A program made the translations under genes and the position numbers. A stretch of DNA of 64,000 nt from Scylla paramamosain (lineage: Eukaryota; Arthropoda; Malacostraca; Decapoda; Portunidae): the NCBI RefSeq assembly GCF_035594125.1, contig NC_087191.1, forward strand, positions 2,617,967 to 2,681,966, read 5' to 3'. Below, piece after piece: positions 1-8,741 of this stretch (the stretch's first letter is position 1; each line of letters starts with the position of its first letter). The notes under the pieces are model-generated. The model had not been told where the DNA came from. It was given only the letters and a program-made list of their open reading frames with translations, and made no database searches.

Positions 1-220
1 GCCGGGCGCATATTGAGACGCAGGCAACACAGGTGACACAGCACAGAGCAGGGCAGAAAACTGCATCTCACTGGTTTAAACCTAAGCACGCATATTGACA
101 CGCAGGACAGCACAGCACAGATGCAGACCTGTGTCGGCCTGCGCGACGCAGTCGTTCGAATGCAGTTTCCTGTGCCACGTGCGGCGCAGCTTGATAGCAA
201 CTCGCTCTTTAGTACTCACA

Positions 221-301
221 ATGTCGTCCACGGAGCAACTCATAGAGGCTGTTCGCCATCAAAGAGTGCTGTATGACACTAGTCATCCTGATTATATGTG
301 A
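221..301 (+). pseudogene. MADF-domain protein, N-terminal fragment
   Basis: A start codon at 221 opens a short frame whose residues 6-25 (QLIEAVRHQRVLYDTSHPDY) match the first helix of MADF domains, typically an LIEAVR...LYD...HPDY pattern. The frame stops at 299-301. GTGAGG directly after codon position two of the last residue resembles a 5' splice donor, so the fragment could be an intact first exon or simply a deletion end. In PIF/Harbinger elements the MADF/Myb-like protein binds element ends and assists the transposase. The rest of the domain is not seen downstream, where minus-strand transposase sequence begins. Recognition is by motif only. Confidence 0.5.
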
Positions 302-306
302 GGAAC

Positions 307-483
307 TTATAAGGACGAGTTATGGGCAAATTCTCCATGTGTTTTCCTCTTCTCCATGTATTCACTCCTCCACACTGACCTCTTTGCTCTACAAATGTCA
401 TATAATAACATTACTTTCTCGAACTCGTTTTCTGAGTCGGAATCGGAACTAAGGTTTCCAAAGTAATTTTTGGCAACAGCCAT
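307..483 (-). pseudogene. HARBI1-like transposase, N-terminal fragment
   Basis: The minus-strand frame from the ATG at 483 reads MAVAKNYFGN, an acidic DSDSENEFEK stretch, then a basic segment with KRSVWRSEYMEKRKTHGEF. An RRxxWVxxxxxRRxxxGxF pattern close to the N terminus is typical of arthropod HARBI1-like DDE transposases. It ends at a stop near 307, about 58 residues in, before any catalytic residue. The catalytic DDE domain is absent, so the product cannot be an active transposase. Upstream the frame stays open to 615, but that part runs through the terminal repeat and is unlikely to be coding. Confidence 0.5.
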
Positions 484-721
484 GATCAACACTACCGCAC
501 AGGACGACAGCCTGCTTCTCAATGTGCGCACCACGCCTGTGCTGCGCTGTGCTGCCCTGCCCTGCCCTGCCCTGCGTCTGCCCTGCTCTGTGCTGCCCTG
601 CGTCTCAATGTGCACCTTGCCTTAGGGGATGGGGTGACGTTGCTGCAAGGGTGGCGGAGAGGGATATGACGGGAAGCAAGGGGTCAGGTGGAGGAGAGGG
701 GAGGATGAGGAGGAAGAGAAG

Positions 722-725
722 GGTG

Positions 726-762
<37 letters not shown>

Positions 763-880
763 CTACTACTACTACTACTACTGCTATTTCTGTTACAATT
801 ACTATTATTTCTGCTGATGCTACTGGTGTTGCTGCTCTTCCTCCTCCTCCTGCTTCTCTTCCTCCTCCTCCTCCTCCTCC
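722..880. repeat. Compound trinucleotide microsatellites (ACA)n, (CTA)n, (CTC)n
   Basis: ACA repeats (about 724-762) pass directly into CTA repeats (760-782). After a short impure section come CTC/CTT repeats (838-880). Long Thr-rich or Val-rich frames across this tract are by-products of the repeat. Confidence 0.95.
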
Positions 881-911
881 GCAGTAATGTTGCACGGCAA
901 CATTACTGCGG
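879..911. repeat. Perfect foldback, 15-bp arms, 3-nt loop
   Basis: CCGCAGTAATGTTGC is followed by ACG and then the exact reverse complement. It sits at the edge of the CTC microsatellite. No T-run follows, so a bacterial-type terminator reading does not apply. Confidence 0.9.
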
Positions 912-1248
912 TGATTAAAAGTACTCCTGTAAAATGCTATATGGCATCATCCAAGCGAGGGAGGACGGAAAGCGAGTCCGAACGACCTTGAAAACAGCTG
1001 AGTGACGAAAGAGAGAGAGAGAGAGCAGTGCACCGTAAGATTTTTTGTTTGTTAATTCTGTGAATAAATTATCCATGAATAGTATTCCAATAGTGTCCAT
1101 GAATAGTATTTTTTATCTGTAATCCTACTCACACACACATTCACACACACAGACACACATTAATGACAATAATAATAAAAAAAAAATATGAATCAAGGAA
1201 TGACGGTAAAGCGGACAAGTAGGGTGGCAAGGAAGTAATAGTAGTAGC

Positions 1249-1290
<42 letters not shown>

Positions 1291-1378
1291 CGTAATAATA
1301 TTAGTAGTAGTAATTGTAGTCATAATGGTAGAAACAGTAGTCGTAATAAGTCGTAGTAACAGTAGTAGTACTAGAATA
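912..1378. repeat. Short direct repeat and (TAG)n microsatellites
   Basis: TCCATGAATAGTATT occurs twice within 1070-1112, 23 bp apart. A short CA tract (about 1131-1159) and interrupted TAG/TAA repeats (1234-1375) follow. No gene is seen. Confidence 0.8.
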
Positions 1379-1674
1379 TAAGAACATAAGAAATAAGGGA
1401 AGCTGCAAGAAGCGACCAGGCTTACACGTGGCAGTCCCCGTATGAAATATACCTACCTATTTCCATCTATTATCCCCATCCATAAACCCGTCTAATCTTC
1501 TCTTAAAGCTCCCTAATGTCCTTGCACTAACAACATGATTACTGAGTCCGTTCCACTCATCTGCCACTCTATTTGAGAACCAATTTCTTCCTATCTCCTT
1601 CCTAGACCTAAATTTTTCAAGCTTGAACCCGTTATTTCTTGTTCTATCCTGGTTGCTGATCCTAAGAATTTTTG
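1379..1674 (-). mobile_element. CR1/L2-like LINE, 3' end with RT C-terminal tail
   Basis: Read on the minus strand the segment encodes a typical non-LTR RT C-terminal tail: RTRNNGFKLEKF..., NWFSNRVADEWNGLSNHVV, then GSFKRRLDGFMD and a stop. A short 3' UTR follows, ending in CTTATGTTCTT repeats next to 1379. Octamer tails instead of poly(A) are typical of CR1/L2-type LINEs. A second copy lies at 60553-60865 and a bare 3' tail at 57842-57876. The copy is 5'-truncated, and its 5' edge (right side) folds back on itself at 1649-1692. Confidence 0.7.
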
Positions 1675-1692
1675 CTTAGGATCAGCAACCAG
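1649..1692. repeat. Perfect foldback, 18-bp arms, 8-nt loop
   Basis: CTGGTTGCTGATCCTAAG, loop AATTTTTG, then the exact reverse complement. The left arm is LINE sequence (present in the other copy near 60825-60842). The right arm is an inverted copy of it, as expected from snap-back synthesis at the 5' truncation point. Confidence 0.9.
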
Positions 1693-1695
1693 TAG

Positions 1696-1752
1696 TTGCT
1701 AATCCTAGTAGTAGTAGATAGTAGTAGTAGTAGTAGTAGTAGTAGTAGCATT
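1696..1752. repeat. (GTA)n microsatellite
   Basis: Interrupted GTA/TAG repeats right of the foldback. Confidence 0.9.
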
Positions 1753-1779
1753 TAGGTAGAGCGAGTCTGAGGCTTGGTT

Positions 1780-2160
1780 CACACTAGCCAGTCACTGTCA
1801 CCGCCGTCCGTGACGTCATGAGTGAGGGGGAGGGGGCGAGGAGAGCAGCTCGTGTGTGGGCGGTGGAAAGGAGCGTCAGGCGGTTGGGGGCCAGGAGTGG
1901 ATGGTGGGTGGAGGACGGGATGGGGCGGCTGGCATGCGGGAAGCGAGAAGGAGTGGGTTGCTGGTAGGGGCCTGGCTGGAGTGGGTGGCAAATGGGGGTT
2001 AGGAAGGAGTGGGTTGAAGGTAGGGGGGAAGGAGTGGGAGGCAGGTAAGGACAGGAAGGCTTACCGGGAGGTAGTGGCCGTGAAGGGGCTTCTGGCTGGT
2101 GGGGGGCCAGAAGCTGCTGCTGGCGGGTGGTAGGGGAAGGAGAAGGGGGGTAGGAGGCGT
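1780..2160. other. G-rich purine tract with a CRE-like octamer
   Basis: Many GGGG and GGAGTGGG runs occur on the plus strand, with loosely repeated GGAAGGAGTGGGTTG-like units (about 1945-2040). Runs of this kind can form G-quadruplexes. TGACGTCA, the canonical CREB/ATF octamer, lies at 1811-1818 just before the tract. Proline-rich minus-strand and Gly/Trp-rich plus-strand frames across it look compositional. A GC-rich promoter is possible, but no gene start can be tied to it. Confidence 0.4.
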
Positions 2161-2640
2161 CCCGGACTGACAACAAATTGGAGTCCTGTTTGAGATGGTG
2201 GCAAGTGTAATTTTCCGGGCCTGCGGCATGATGGGACTTACAAAACACACAGATCTTCCTGTACACAACATACACATGTACACAACACACGTGTGGCTGT
2301 ACACTTGGCGGCTACTCACCACACCTGGTACACTAATGGTAGCACACTTCGGGGAGGGCTTGGCCAATTGTAATTATCTTGACCACCACTAAGTCTTTGA
2401 GGAGGAACACAATGCGATACACACGCGCACCACACAAGATACACCGCCACACTGGTTGCAGACTGAGCGGCGTCCCTTTGGCTCAGTGTTTCGAGGCCGT
2501 TCGGTACTTGAGTGACACACAAAGGTCTACTTAATATAGATGAACTTGTTCAACAAAGGAACACATTCATATCCATGAAAAACAAATAAATAAATACATA
2601 AATAAGATTAATCATATTAAATTATTAAAATTACTACTGC
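2161..2640. other. Non-coding stretch, nothing recognised
   Basis: There is a short GTACACAACA-type repetition around 2260-2305 and AT-rich sequence after 2570. No coding, RNA or transposon signature is seen. Confidence 0.5.
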
Positions 2641-2649
2641 TTCTACTCT

Positions 2650-2693
<44 letters not shown>

Positions 2694-2795
2694 TTTTATG
2701 TGTGTGTGTGATAGTATTGAAAGCAATCATAGTAACAATATAACGACATGAACTACTAGTACTACTACTACTACTACTATTATTAATATTACTAT

Positions 2796-2883
<88 letters not shown>

Positions 2884-3016
2884 CAATATAAATGCTACTC
2901 TTGCAGGTGTTTTTGCAACAATTCTTAAGGCATTAATATGAATATTCATATAGTAGTAGTAGCAGCAGTAGTAGCAGTAGTAGTAGTAGTAGTAGAGGTA
3001 GTAGCAGTAGTAGTAC

Positions 3017-3060
<44 letters not shown>

Positions 3061-3300
3061 ATACTAGTAGTAGTAGTAGTGAGAAATCGCGAATACTACC
3101 TCTATCACTACTATTACTACTTCTTTTCTCTCACAAAGGCTTCTACTCTCCTTACTTCTACTATTATTACCACTACTACTACTACCACTACTAGTACTAC
3201 CACCACTACTATCACTACCACTACCACTACCACTACCACTTCTACTACTACTACTACTATTCTACTACTACTGCTACTGCTACTACTACTACTACACACA
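2641..3300. repeat. (CTA)n / (TAG)n trinucleotide block with strand switch
   Basis: CTA repeats (2643-2692, 2757-2884) are followed by TAG repeats (2952-3080) and CTA/CCA repeats again (3104-3296). The repeat strand therefore flips twice in 650 bp, making long imperfect inverted repeats of the same trinucleotide. Confidence 0.9.
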
Positions 3301-3577
3301 CATGCTTATGAAGGTCGTGAACAGTTCCATCTGGTACAAACTTAGCTGTGATGCGAGCAATGGTGCGTCACCTTGATGGATCCCTGTCAAAGTGTCTTCT
3401 AAATTGTCTTTGTACTTCTTTGACATTTTCGTGCTTCCAGTAACACTTTATGACAAATGTTCTTTCTTCAAAGCTTAGTTTTACTTCTGCCATTATTATT
3501 TTGGCCAACTGTTTCTGAAAAAAAGGAAACATTCAATGTGTTATAGCGAGTCAAACAGTGACTACATTTTTGGATGA

Positions 3578-3580
<3 letters not shown>

Positions 3581-3653
<73 letters not shown>
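3581..3653. repeat. (CT)n microsatellite
   Basis: A nearly pure CT dinucleotide tract. The 3301-3580 stretch before it shows no recognisable gene. Confidence 0.95.
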
Positions 3654-3657
<4 letters not shown>

Positions 3658-3818
3658 GTAGATAGATACAGATAGATAGATGTACATAAATATAGACTTG
3701 TGCTTGTGGAGTATAAATGTAAGAGCATGAAACACAGTGCGTCTCTCCCCACAGGCACCTTCTGCCTCGCGCCTTCCTTCCTCTCGGAGTCTACACACCT
3801 GCACTCTTGAGGTGAGTA

Positions 3819-3851
3819 GTCTATCAAGAGGCAGTTTGCCTCTTGATAGAC
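3819..3851. repeat. Perfect foldback, 15-bp arms, 3-nt loop
   Basis: GTCTATCAAGAGGCA, loop GTT, then the exact reverse complement. Its architecture is the same as the foldbacks at 879-911 and 10343-10375, but the sequence is unrelated. Confidence 0.9.
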
Positions 3852-3979
3852 AAAGTTCTTCTTACAACTGATAAAATGTTCAAACAAACAACAGGTTAAA
3901 AAGTAACCACTTCATCAACAAAAGCTGTGATTTTGATGCTATTTATTGCAGTCATCGCATTTGTTGTTGTTATCATTAT

Positions 3980-3982
3980 TAC

Positions 3983-4016
<34 letters not shown>

Positions 4017-4020
4017 GTTA

Positions 4021-4093
<73 letters not shown>

Positions 4094-4234
4094 ATTGATG
4101 TTATTGCTGTTGCTGTTGTTGTTGTTTATTGTTATTGTTATTGCTCTAGTTACCAGTATTAGTTATTAATTATGTTTATTAATGCTATAGTTACTATTAT
4201 TTCTGTTACTAATAATATTGTAATTGGTATTTTT

Positions 4235-4276
<42 letters not shown>

Positions 4277-4500
4277 TGTTGTTGTTTTTGCTCTAGTTAC
4301 CAGCATTAGTTATTAATTATGTTTATTAATGCTATAGTTACTATTATTTCTGTTATTAATAATATTGTTATTGGTATTATTATTATTATTGTTGTTGCTG
4401 TTGTTGTTGTTGTTGTTGTTGGTGTAGTTATTAGTATTATTGTTATCACTACTCTTGTTGTTATTGTTATTATCATCATTATTTTATTATTATTTAAGTT
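3980..4500. repeat. (TTA)n/(TTG)n microsatellites with a 147-bp tandem duplication
   Basis: TTA repeats (3984-4090) and TTG repeats (4233-4273, 4390-4421). The segment starting TTGCTCTAGTTACCAG at 4141 is repeated at 4288 with few changes, a period of 147 bp. The TTG tract is part of the unit. Confidence 0.85.
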
Positions 4501-4777
4501 AGTGTGAGACAATTGTATTAGTGTTTATCTTCTCTGTAGCGGCGAGGTACTGTCGCTGTACAGTACGGTTCATTATGTTGTTGTACATTATAATTTGTTT
4601 GCACTCCTGCCCTCTGCTCTACTGTACAATACACTGTCAGAGAGCCTCGGCTCACGTGACTGTGTATTGTATGTACACCTTGAAATACTTTGTATTGTGC
4701 TCACCAATACAGGTTTGCTTACCTGCTTATTTACTTAACTACTTAGTTACTGACTTACTTGCACACACACACATTGA
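4501..4777. other. Spacer, nothing recognised
   Basis: Single-copy-looking sequence between the TTG tract and the segmental duplication. No coding or RNA signature is seen. Confidence 0.4.
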
Positions 4778-4949
4778 GAAATTGAGAAATAACACTCGAC
4801 CTTGATATGATAAATTAATACACTTAAAAAAAAAAAAAGATAAAAAAAAACATCCATCCAACACAGCAGCATGCACTCTGATCCCTGACAATGGCGGGCA
4901 GAGTAAAAAGGAGACTGGCCTCATCGCTACCAGCGACGCGAAATGGCCA

Positions 4950-5104
4950 CATTCCTTCAAGAGGGAGGTTTCAAGACACTTATCCACCAATTTTTGACCA
5001 CTGCTTTGACCCTTCTATGGGACTGGCATTTCAGTGGGCATTTTTTTTATTAGATTTTTGTTGCCCTTGGCCAGTATCTTTCCTACATAAAAAAAAAAAA
5101 AAAA
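4950..5104 (+). mobile_element. 3' end of decapod-type LINE (family 1)
   Basis: TTCAAGAGGGAGGTTTCAAG, then ...CACTTATCC and a TTTTTGACCACT-like stretch, lead to TTGCCCTTGGCCAGT and a poly(A) run at 5090-5104. The same 3' module closes the fragments at 11500-11570, 36056-36250, 49312-49510 and near 55735-55770. The coding part ends in a SFKREVSRHLS-like tail of the RT protein. Confidence 0.65.
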
Positions 5105-5683
5105 GATTGCGCATCTCGGAACCACAAAGGTGACGCGATGCTTGGGTTCACATGGAGGAAATGTGAATCCAGTACACGGCCAATCATTTTATCGCTACAC
5201 AACCTGCAAGAGAGACTCCCCTCAACGCTCGGTGCTCCTGTGATGTCCAATACTACGGAAAAGATTTGTGATATCTGGAGAGAACACAATTCCGTGCCAC
5301 AAAACTAATCCCAACAACAAAACTTCATTAAAAGAACCAGAACTGCTCGCCGTGTATTCCCGAGAGGCTGCAGGACTGACTGTTTTGTGACGCCGCGCTT
5401 TTTGGCAAGTCTGGGCTCGGCGAAGCGGCGATCACTCCAACGTCTTTGAACTTTGGACTGTAATAATGACGAGAAACCAATACTTCGTCAGCAAAGCGGA
5501 GACGTGGCTGTATCTTGTATCCCTTCATAATAACACTAAGGCACAAATGAAGCTGTTTTACGTATCTTTGTGCAGTAAAGGTGACAATGTCTGGAACCAA
5601 TGTATGGGCCACAAATACACTTGTTCTTGCCACAGGAAATTCTCTTAAGCTATTTCCTTAAGATATTATGTTCTCTTCCCTCC

Positions 5684-5689
<6 letters not shown>

Positions 5690-5755
<66 letters not shown>

Positions 5756-5830
5756 CTCCTCCTCCTCCTCCTCCTCCTCCTCCTCCTCCTCCTCCTCCTC
5801 CTCCTCCTGCTCCTCGTCCTCGTCCTCGTC
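5690..5830. repeat. (CT)n then (CCT)n microsatellite
   Basis: CT tract 5690-5752 followed by CCT repeats to about 5808 and CGTCCT units to 5830. The homologous tract in copy 2 (44531-44676) has fewer CCT units. Confidence 0.95.
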
Positions 5831-6119
5831 CTCGTGCTGTAGGTGGTCCCAGTCTTGTCATTGCATGTTTTCTCTCTCCGCCTCGTGCTGGTCTCTGTTA
5901 CATATGTATTTCCTCCCGCGACCTTAAATCGCTCGTGTCTTCGAAGCTGAAGCTCTCGCCGTAATGGACCTTTTAGCCAATTAGTGAGCCTCTTAGTCAG
6001 TCAGCAGTTAGTCAGCAGATTAGCGAGTTTGCTCCTTGACTAAGTAATGAATACTTAACGATCATGTTGGCTGTCATGCGTGTACTATATGCTTTCAAAT
6101 TGTTCTTTGTCAATTGTGG

Positions 6120-7560
6120 AGAGGAGGGGATAGTTATCTGGAAGGTTGTGTTGTGTTGATAGATGGAGGGATTGAGTTTTTGAAGCATTGAACAATACTA
6201 AGTTTGTCCTGCCCCAATCGCAAATTTTAAAGATCAGAAGTCAGGCGTTCTGTGGCTTCCCTGCATGAAATGTTTACTTCCTGAAGGGTTGGACGTCTAT
6301 GAAAAGACGTGGAAAAGTGCAGGGTGGTTTCATCAGCGTAGGAGTGGAAGAGACAAGAAGTTTGGTTTAGAAGTTCATTGATGAATAATAAGAAGAGAGT
6401 AGGTGACAGGACAGAACCGTGAGGAACACCACTGTTAATAGATTTAGGAGAAGAACAGTGACCGTCTACCACAGCATCAATAGAACGGTCAGAAAGGAAA
6501 CTTGAGATGAAGTTAAAGAGAGAAGGACAGAAGGCGTAGGAGGGTAGTTTGCAAATCAAACCTTTGTGCCAGACTCTATCACAAGCTTTTGATATGTTTT
6601 AAGCCAGCAGCAAAAATTTCACCAAAATCCCTAAATGAGGATGACCAAGACTCAGTAAGGAAAGTCATAAGAAAGAGCGGCCTTGACGGAACCCATAATG
6701 ATGATCAGACAGAAGGTTCTGAAGTGATAGATGTTTAAGTATCGTCCTGTTGCAGGGAGACTAAAAAACTTAGGGGAGGTATGAAATTAAAGCAATAGGA
6801 CGGTAGTTTAAGGGATTAGAACGGTCATCCCTATTTAGGAACAGGCTGAATGTAGGCAACTTTCCAGCAAGAAGGAAAGGTAGATATTGACAGACAGAGC
6901 TGAAAGAGTTTGACTAGGCAAGGTGCAAACACGGAGGCACAGTTTCGGAGAACAGGAGAGACCCCATTAAGTCCATAAGCCTTCCGAGGGTTTAGGCCAG
7001 CAAGGGCATGGAAAACATCACTGCGAAGGATTTTAATGGATAGCATGAAGTAGTCAGAGGGTGGAAGAGAGGGAGGAACAAGCTCTGAATCATCCAAAGT
7101 AGAGTTTTTGCAAAGGTTTGAGCGAAGAGTTCAGCTTTAGAAATAGATGAGATGGCAGTGGTGCCACCAGCTTGAAATAGAGGAGAGAAAGGAGAAGCAA
7201 AGTTGTTAGATATGTTTTTTGGCTAGGTGCCAGAAGTCAAGAGGGGAGTTAGATCTTGAAAGATTTTAACACTTTCTATTAATGAAGGAGTTTTGGCTAG
7301 TTGGAGAACAGACTTGGCATGATTCCCAGCAGAAATATAAAGTGCATGAGATTCTGGTGATGGAAGGCTCAAATACCTTTTTGTGGGCCACCTCTCTCTC
7401 TCTTATGTACAGAACGAGAACAGGCTGTGTTAAACCAAGGTTTGGAAGGTTTAGGGGGAGAGAAAGAGCGAGGAATGTACGCCTCCATGCCAGACACTAT
7501 TAGCTCTGTTATTCGCTCAGCACACGGAGATGGATCCCTGACACGGAACCAGTAGTCATA
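6120..7560 (-). mobile_element. LINE family 1 fragment, linker to RT (decayed)
   Basis: On the minus strand the order is EN-RT linker (IPRSFSPPKPSKPWFNTACS near 7440-7490), pre-RT (GLNPRKAYGLNGV, 6950-7010), finger motifs (HLSLQNLLSDHHYGFRQG-like, 6700-6750) and palm/thumb. Motifs near 6320-6440 are SGVPHGSVLSPTLFLLFIN and HSYADETTLHFSTS, in which the catalytic YADD reads YADE. Several stops and frameshifts break the frame, and the 3' third is missing. It is a dead copy of a jockey/CR1-group non-LTR element. Confidence 0.8.
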
Positions 7561-7719
7561 CTGGCGATCAGATATAATGTTGTGAAGTGATAGATGTTTA
7601 AGAATATTCCTGTTAAGGATAGATTAAAAAAATACTTTAGAGAGGAAGGAAATTAAAGCAATAGAAAGGTAGTTTGAGAGATAAGAACGGTCACCCAGGA
7701 AGAGGATAAATGCAGGCAA
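7561..7719 (-). mobile_element. Second LINE family 1 RT fragment
   Basis: The minus strand encodes LSIALISFLSKVF and NRNILKHLSLHNIISDRQYD, RT finger motifs that should lie downstream, not upstream, of the linker at 7440-7490. This is therefore a separate fragment joined head-to-tail to the preceding one. Copy 2 of the duplication keeps a longer version (51640-52000). Confidence 0.6.
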
Positions 7720-7996
7720 ACGAGTGGTGACGGTCGTGGCGGCAGACTGAGGGAGGCGGCGCCACGTCTCTGCCTGAGCCACACCAAAGGCTGAGGAGGC
7801 AACACCCAGGCCATGGTGGGTGGAGTCTTGCACAACACCAGAGTAACACGCTGTGCTTTTTTCAGTCATCGTTCACTGCAATTCCTCAGTGCAGCGCAAC
7901 ATGTTCTCACATGTCACTCCGCACTTTCTTTTCATTTTTTTTTTGAATATTGATTATTATTTTTTTACTCTATCATTTATTTATTGTTATTCATTG

Positions 7997-8450
<454 letters not shown>

Positions 8451-8741
8451 CAGTGAATGTGAGGGCGCGTGCTGCAGGGCCTTAGCGTGCCGGGTCACAT
8501 TTTTCCTATGGCAGTATATGCGCTCCCCTGTGATGACAGCTGCCTGTCGTTCCGAAACTAGTCACTAGATATTCTAGGAAATACTTTCATTGTTATTCCC
8601 ACTCAAAGATACCTCGACATGTATGACTAAAGCTGACCCAACCTAAACCTAACCTAACCCAGCTGAGCCTTAACTAGTCTAGCGTGTTGTAATTGTCATG
8701 TCCTTGTAATGACGGGGTGCAGTAGTTAGTGCGCTGCCTCC

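Larger units (their letters stand above)
1..621. mobile_element. PIF/Harbinger-like DNA transposon, internally deleted
   Basis: Both ends carry related inverted sequence. The left end (about 1-55) and the reverse complement of the right end (about 570-621) share ATTGAGACGCAGG and a following CAGCACAGAGCAGGGCAG-like stretch. A second, inner inverted pair lies near 88-110 and 511-530. TTA at 622-624 could be the right half of the 3-bp target duplication usual for this superfamily; the left half lies outside the window. Between the ends are two N-terminal coding fragments facing each other: a MADF-like start (+) and a HARBI1-like transposase start (-). They meet near position 302. Known PIF/Harbinger elements encode a transposase plus a Myb/MADF-type DNA-binding protein, so this copy looks like an autonomous element that lost its whole middle. 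Confidence 0.6.
4778..6115. repeat. Segmental duplication block A, copy 1
   Basis: The 1338-bp stretch is nearly identical to 43619-44957 in the same orientation. It starts GAAATTGAG and ends GTCAATT in both places. Only scattered substitutions and small repeat-length changes are seen. Within it are a LINE 3' end (about 4950-5104), a CT/CCT microsatellite (5690-5830) and otherwise unrecognised sequence. A 101-residue minus-strand frame (5328-5633) is kept in both copies, but such recent duplicates say nothing about selection. Here block A runs straight into block B (6120); in copy 2 the blocks are 5.2 kb apart. Confidence 0.95.

Noticed and set aside
879..911. Foldback as a transcription terminator
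   Set aside because: There is no T-run after it, it is not next to a gene, and the eukaryotic context makes this reading unlikely.
1779..2367. Proline-rich minus-strand protein
   Set aside because: Composition follows directly from the G-rich tract; overlapping frames are equally open and there is no domain.
2617..3345. Val-, Thr- and Ser-rich frames across CTA/TAG repeats
   Set aside because: Trinucleotide repeats are open in several frames by nature; there is no domain.
5328..5633. 101-residue minus-strand frame conserved in both copies of block A
   Set aside because: The copies are too similar for frame conservation to mean anything, and no family was recognised.
8639..8660. CCTAA repeats as an interstitial telomere (arthropod TTAGG)
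   Set aside because: Only about three imperfect units are present, too few to separate from chance.
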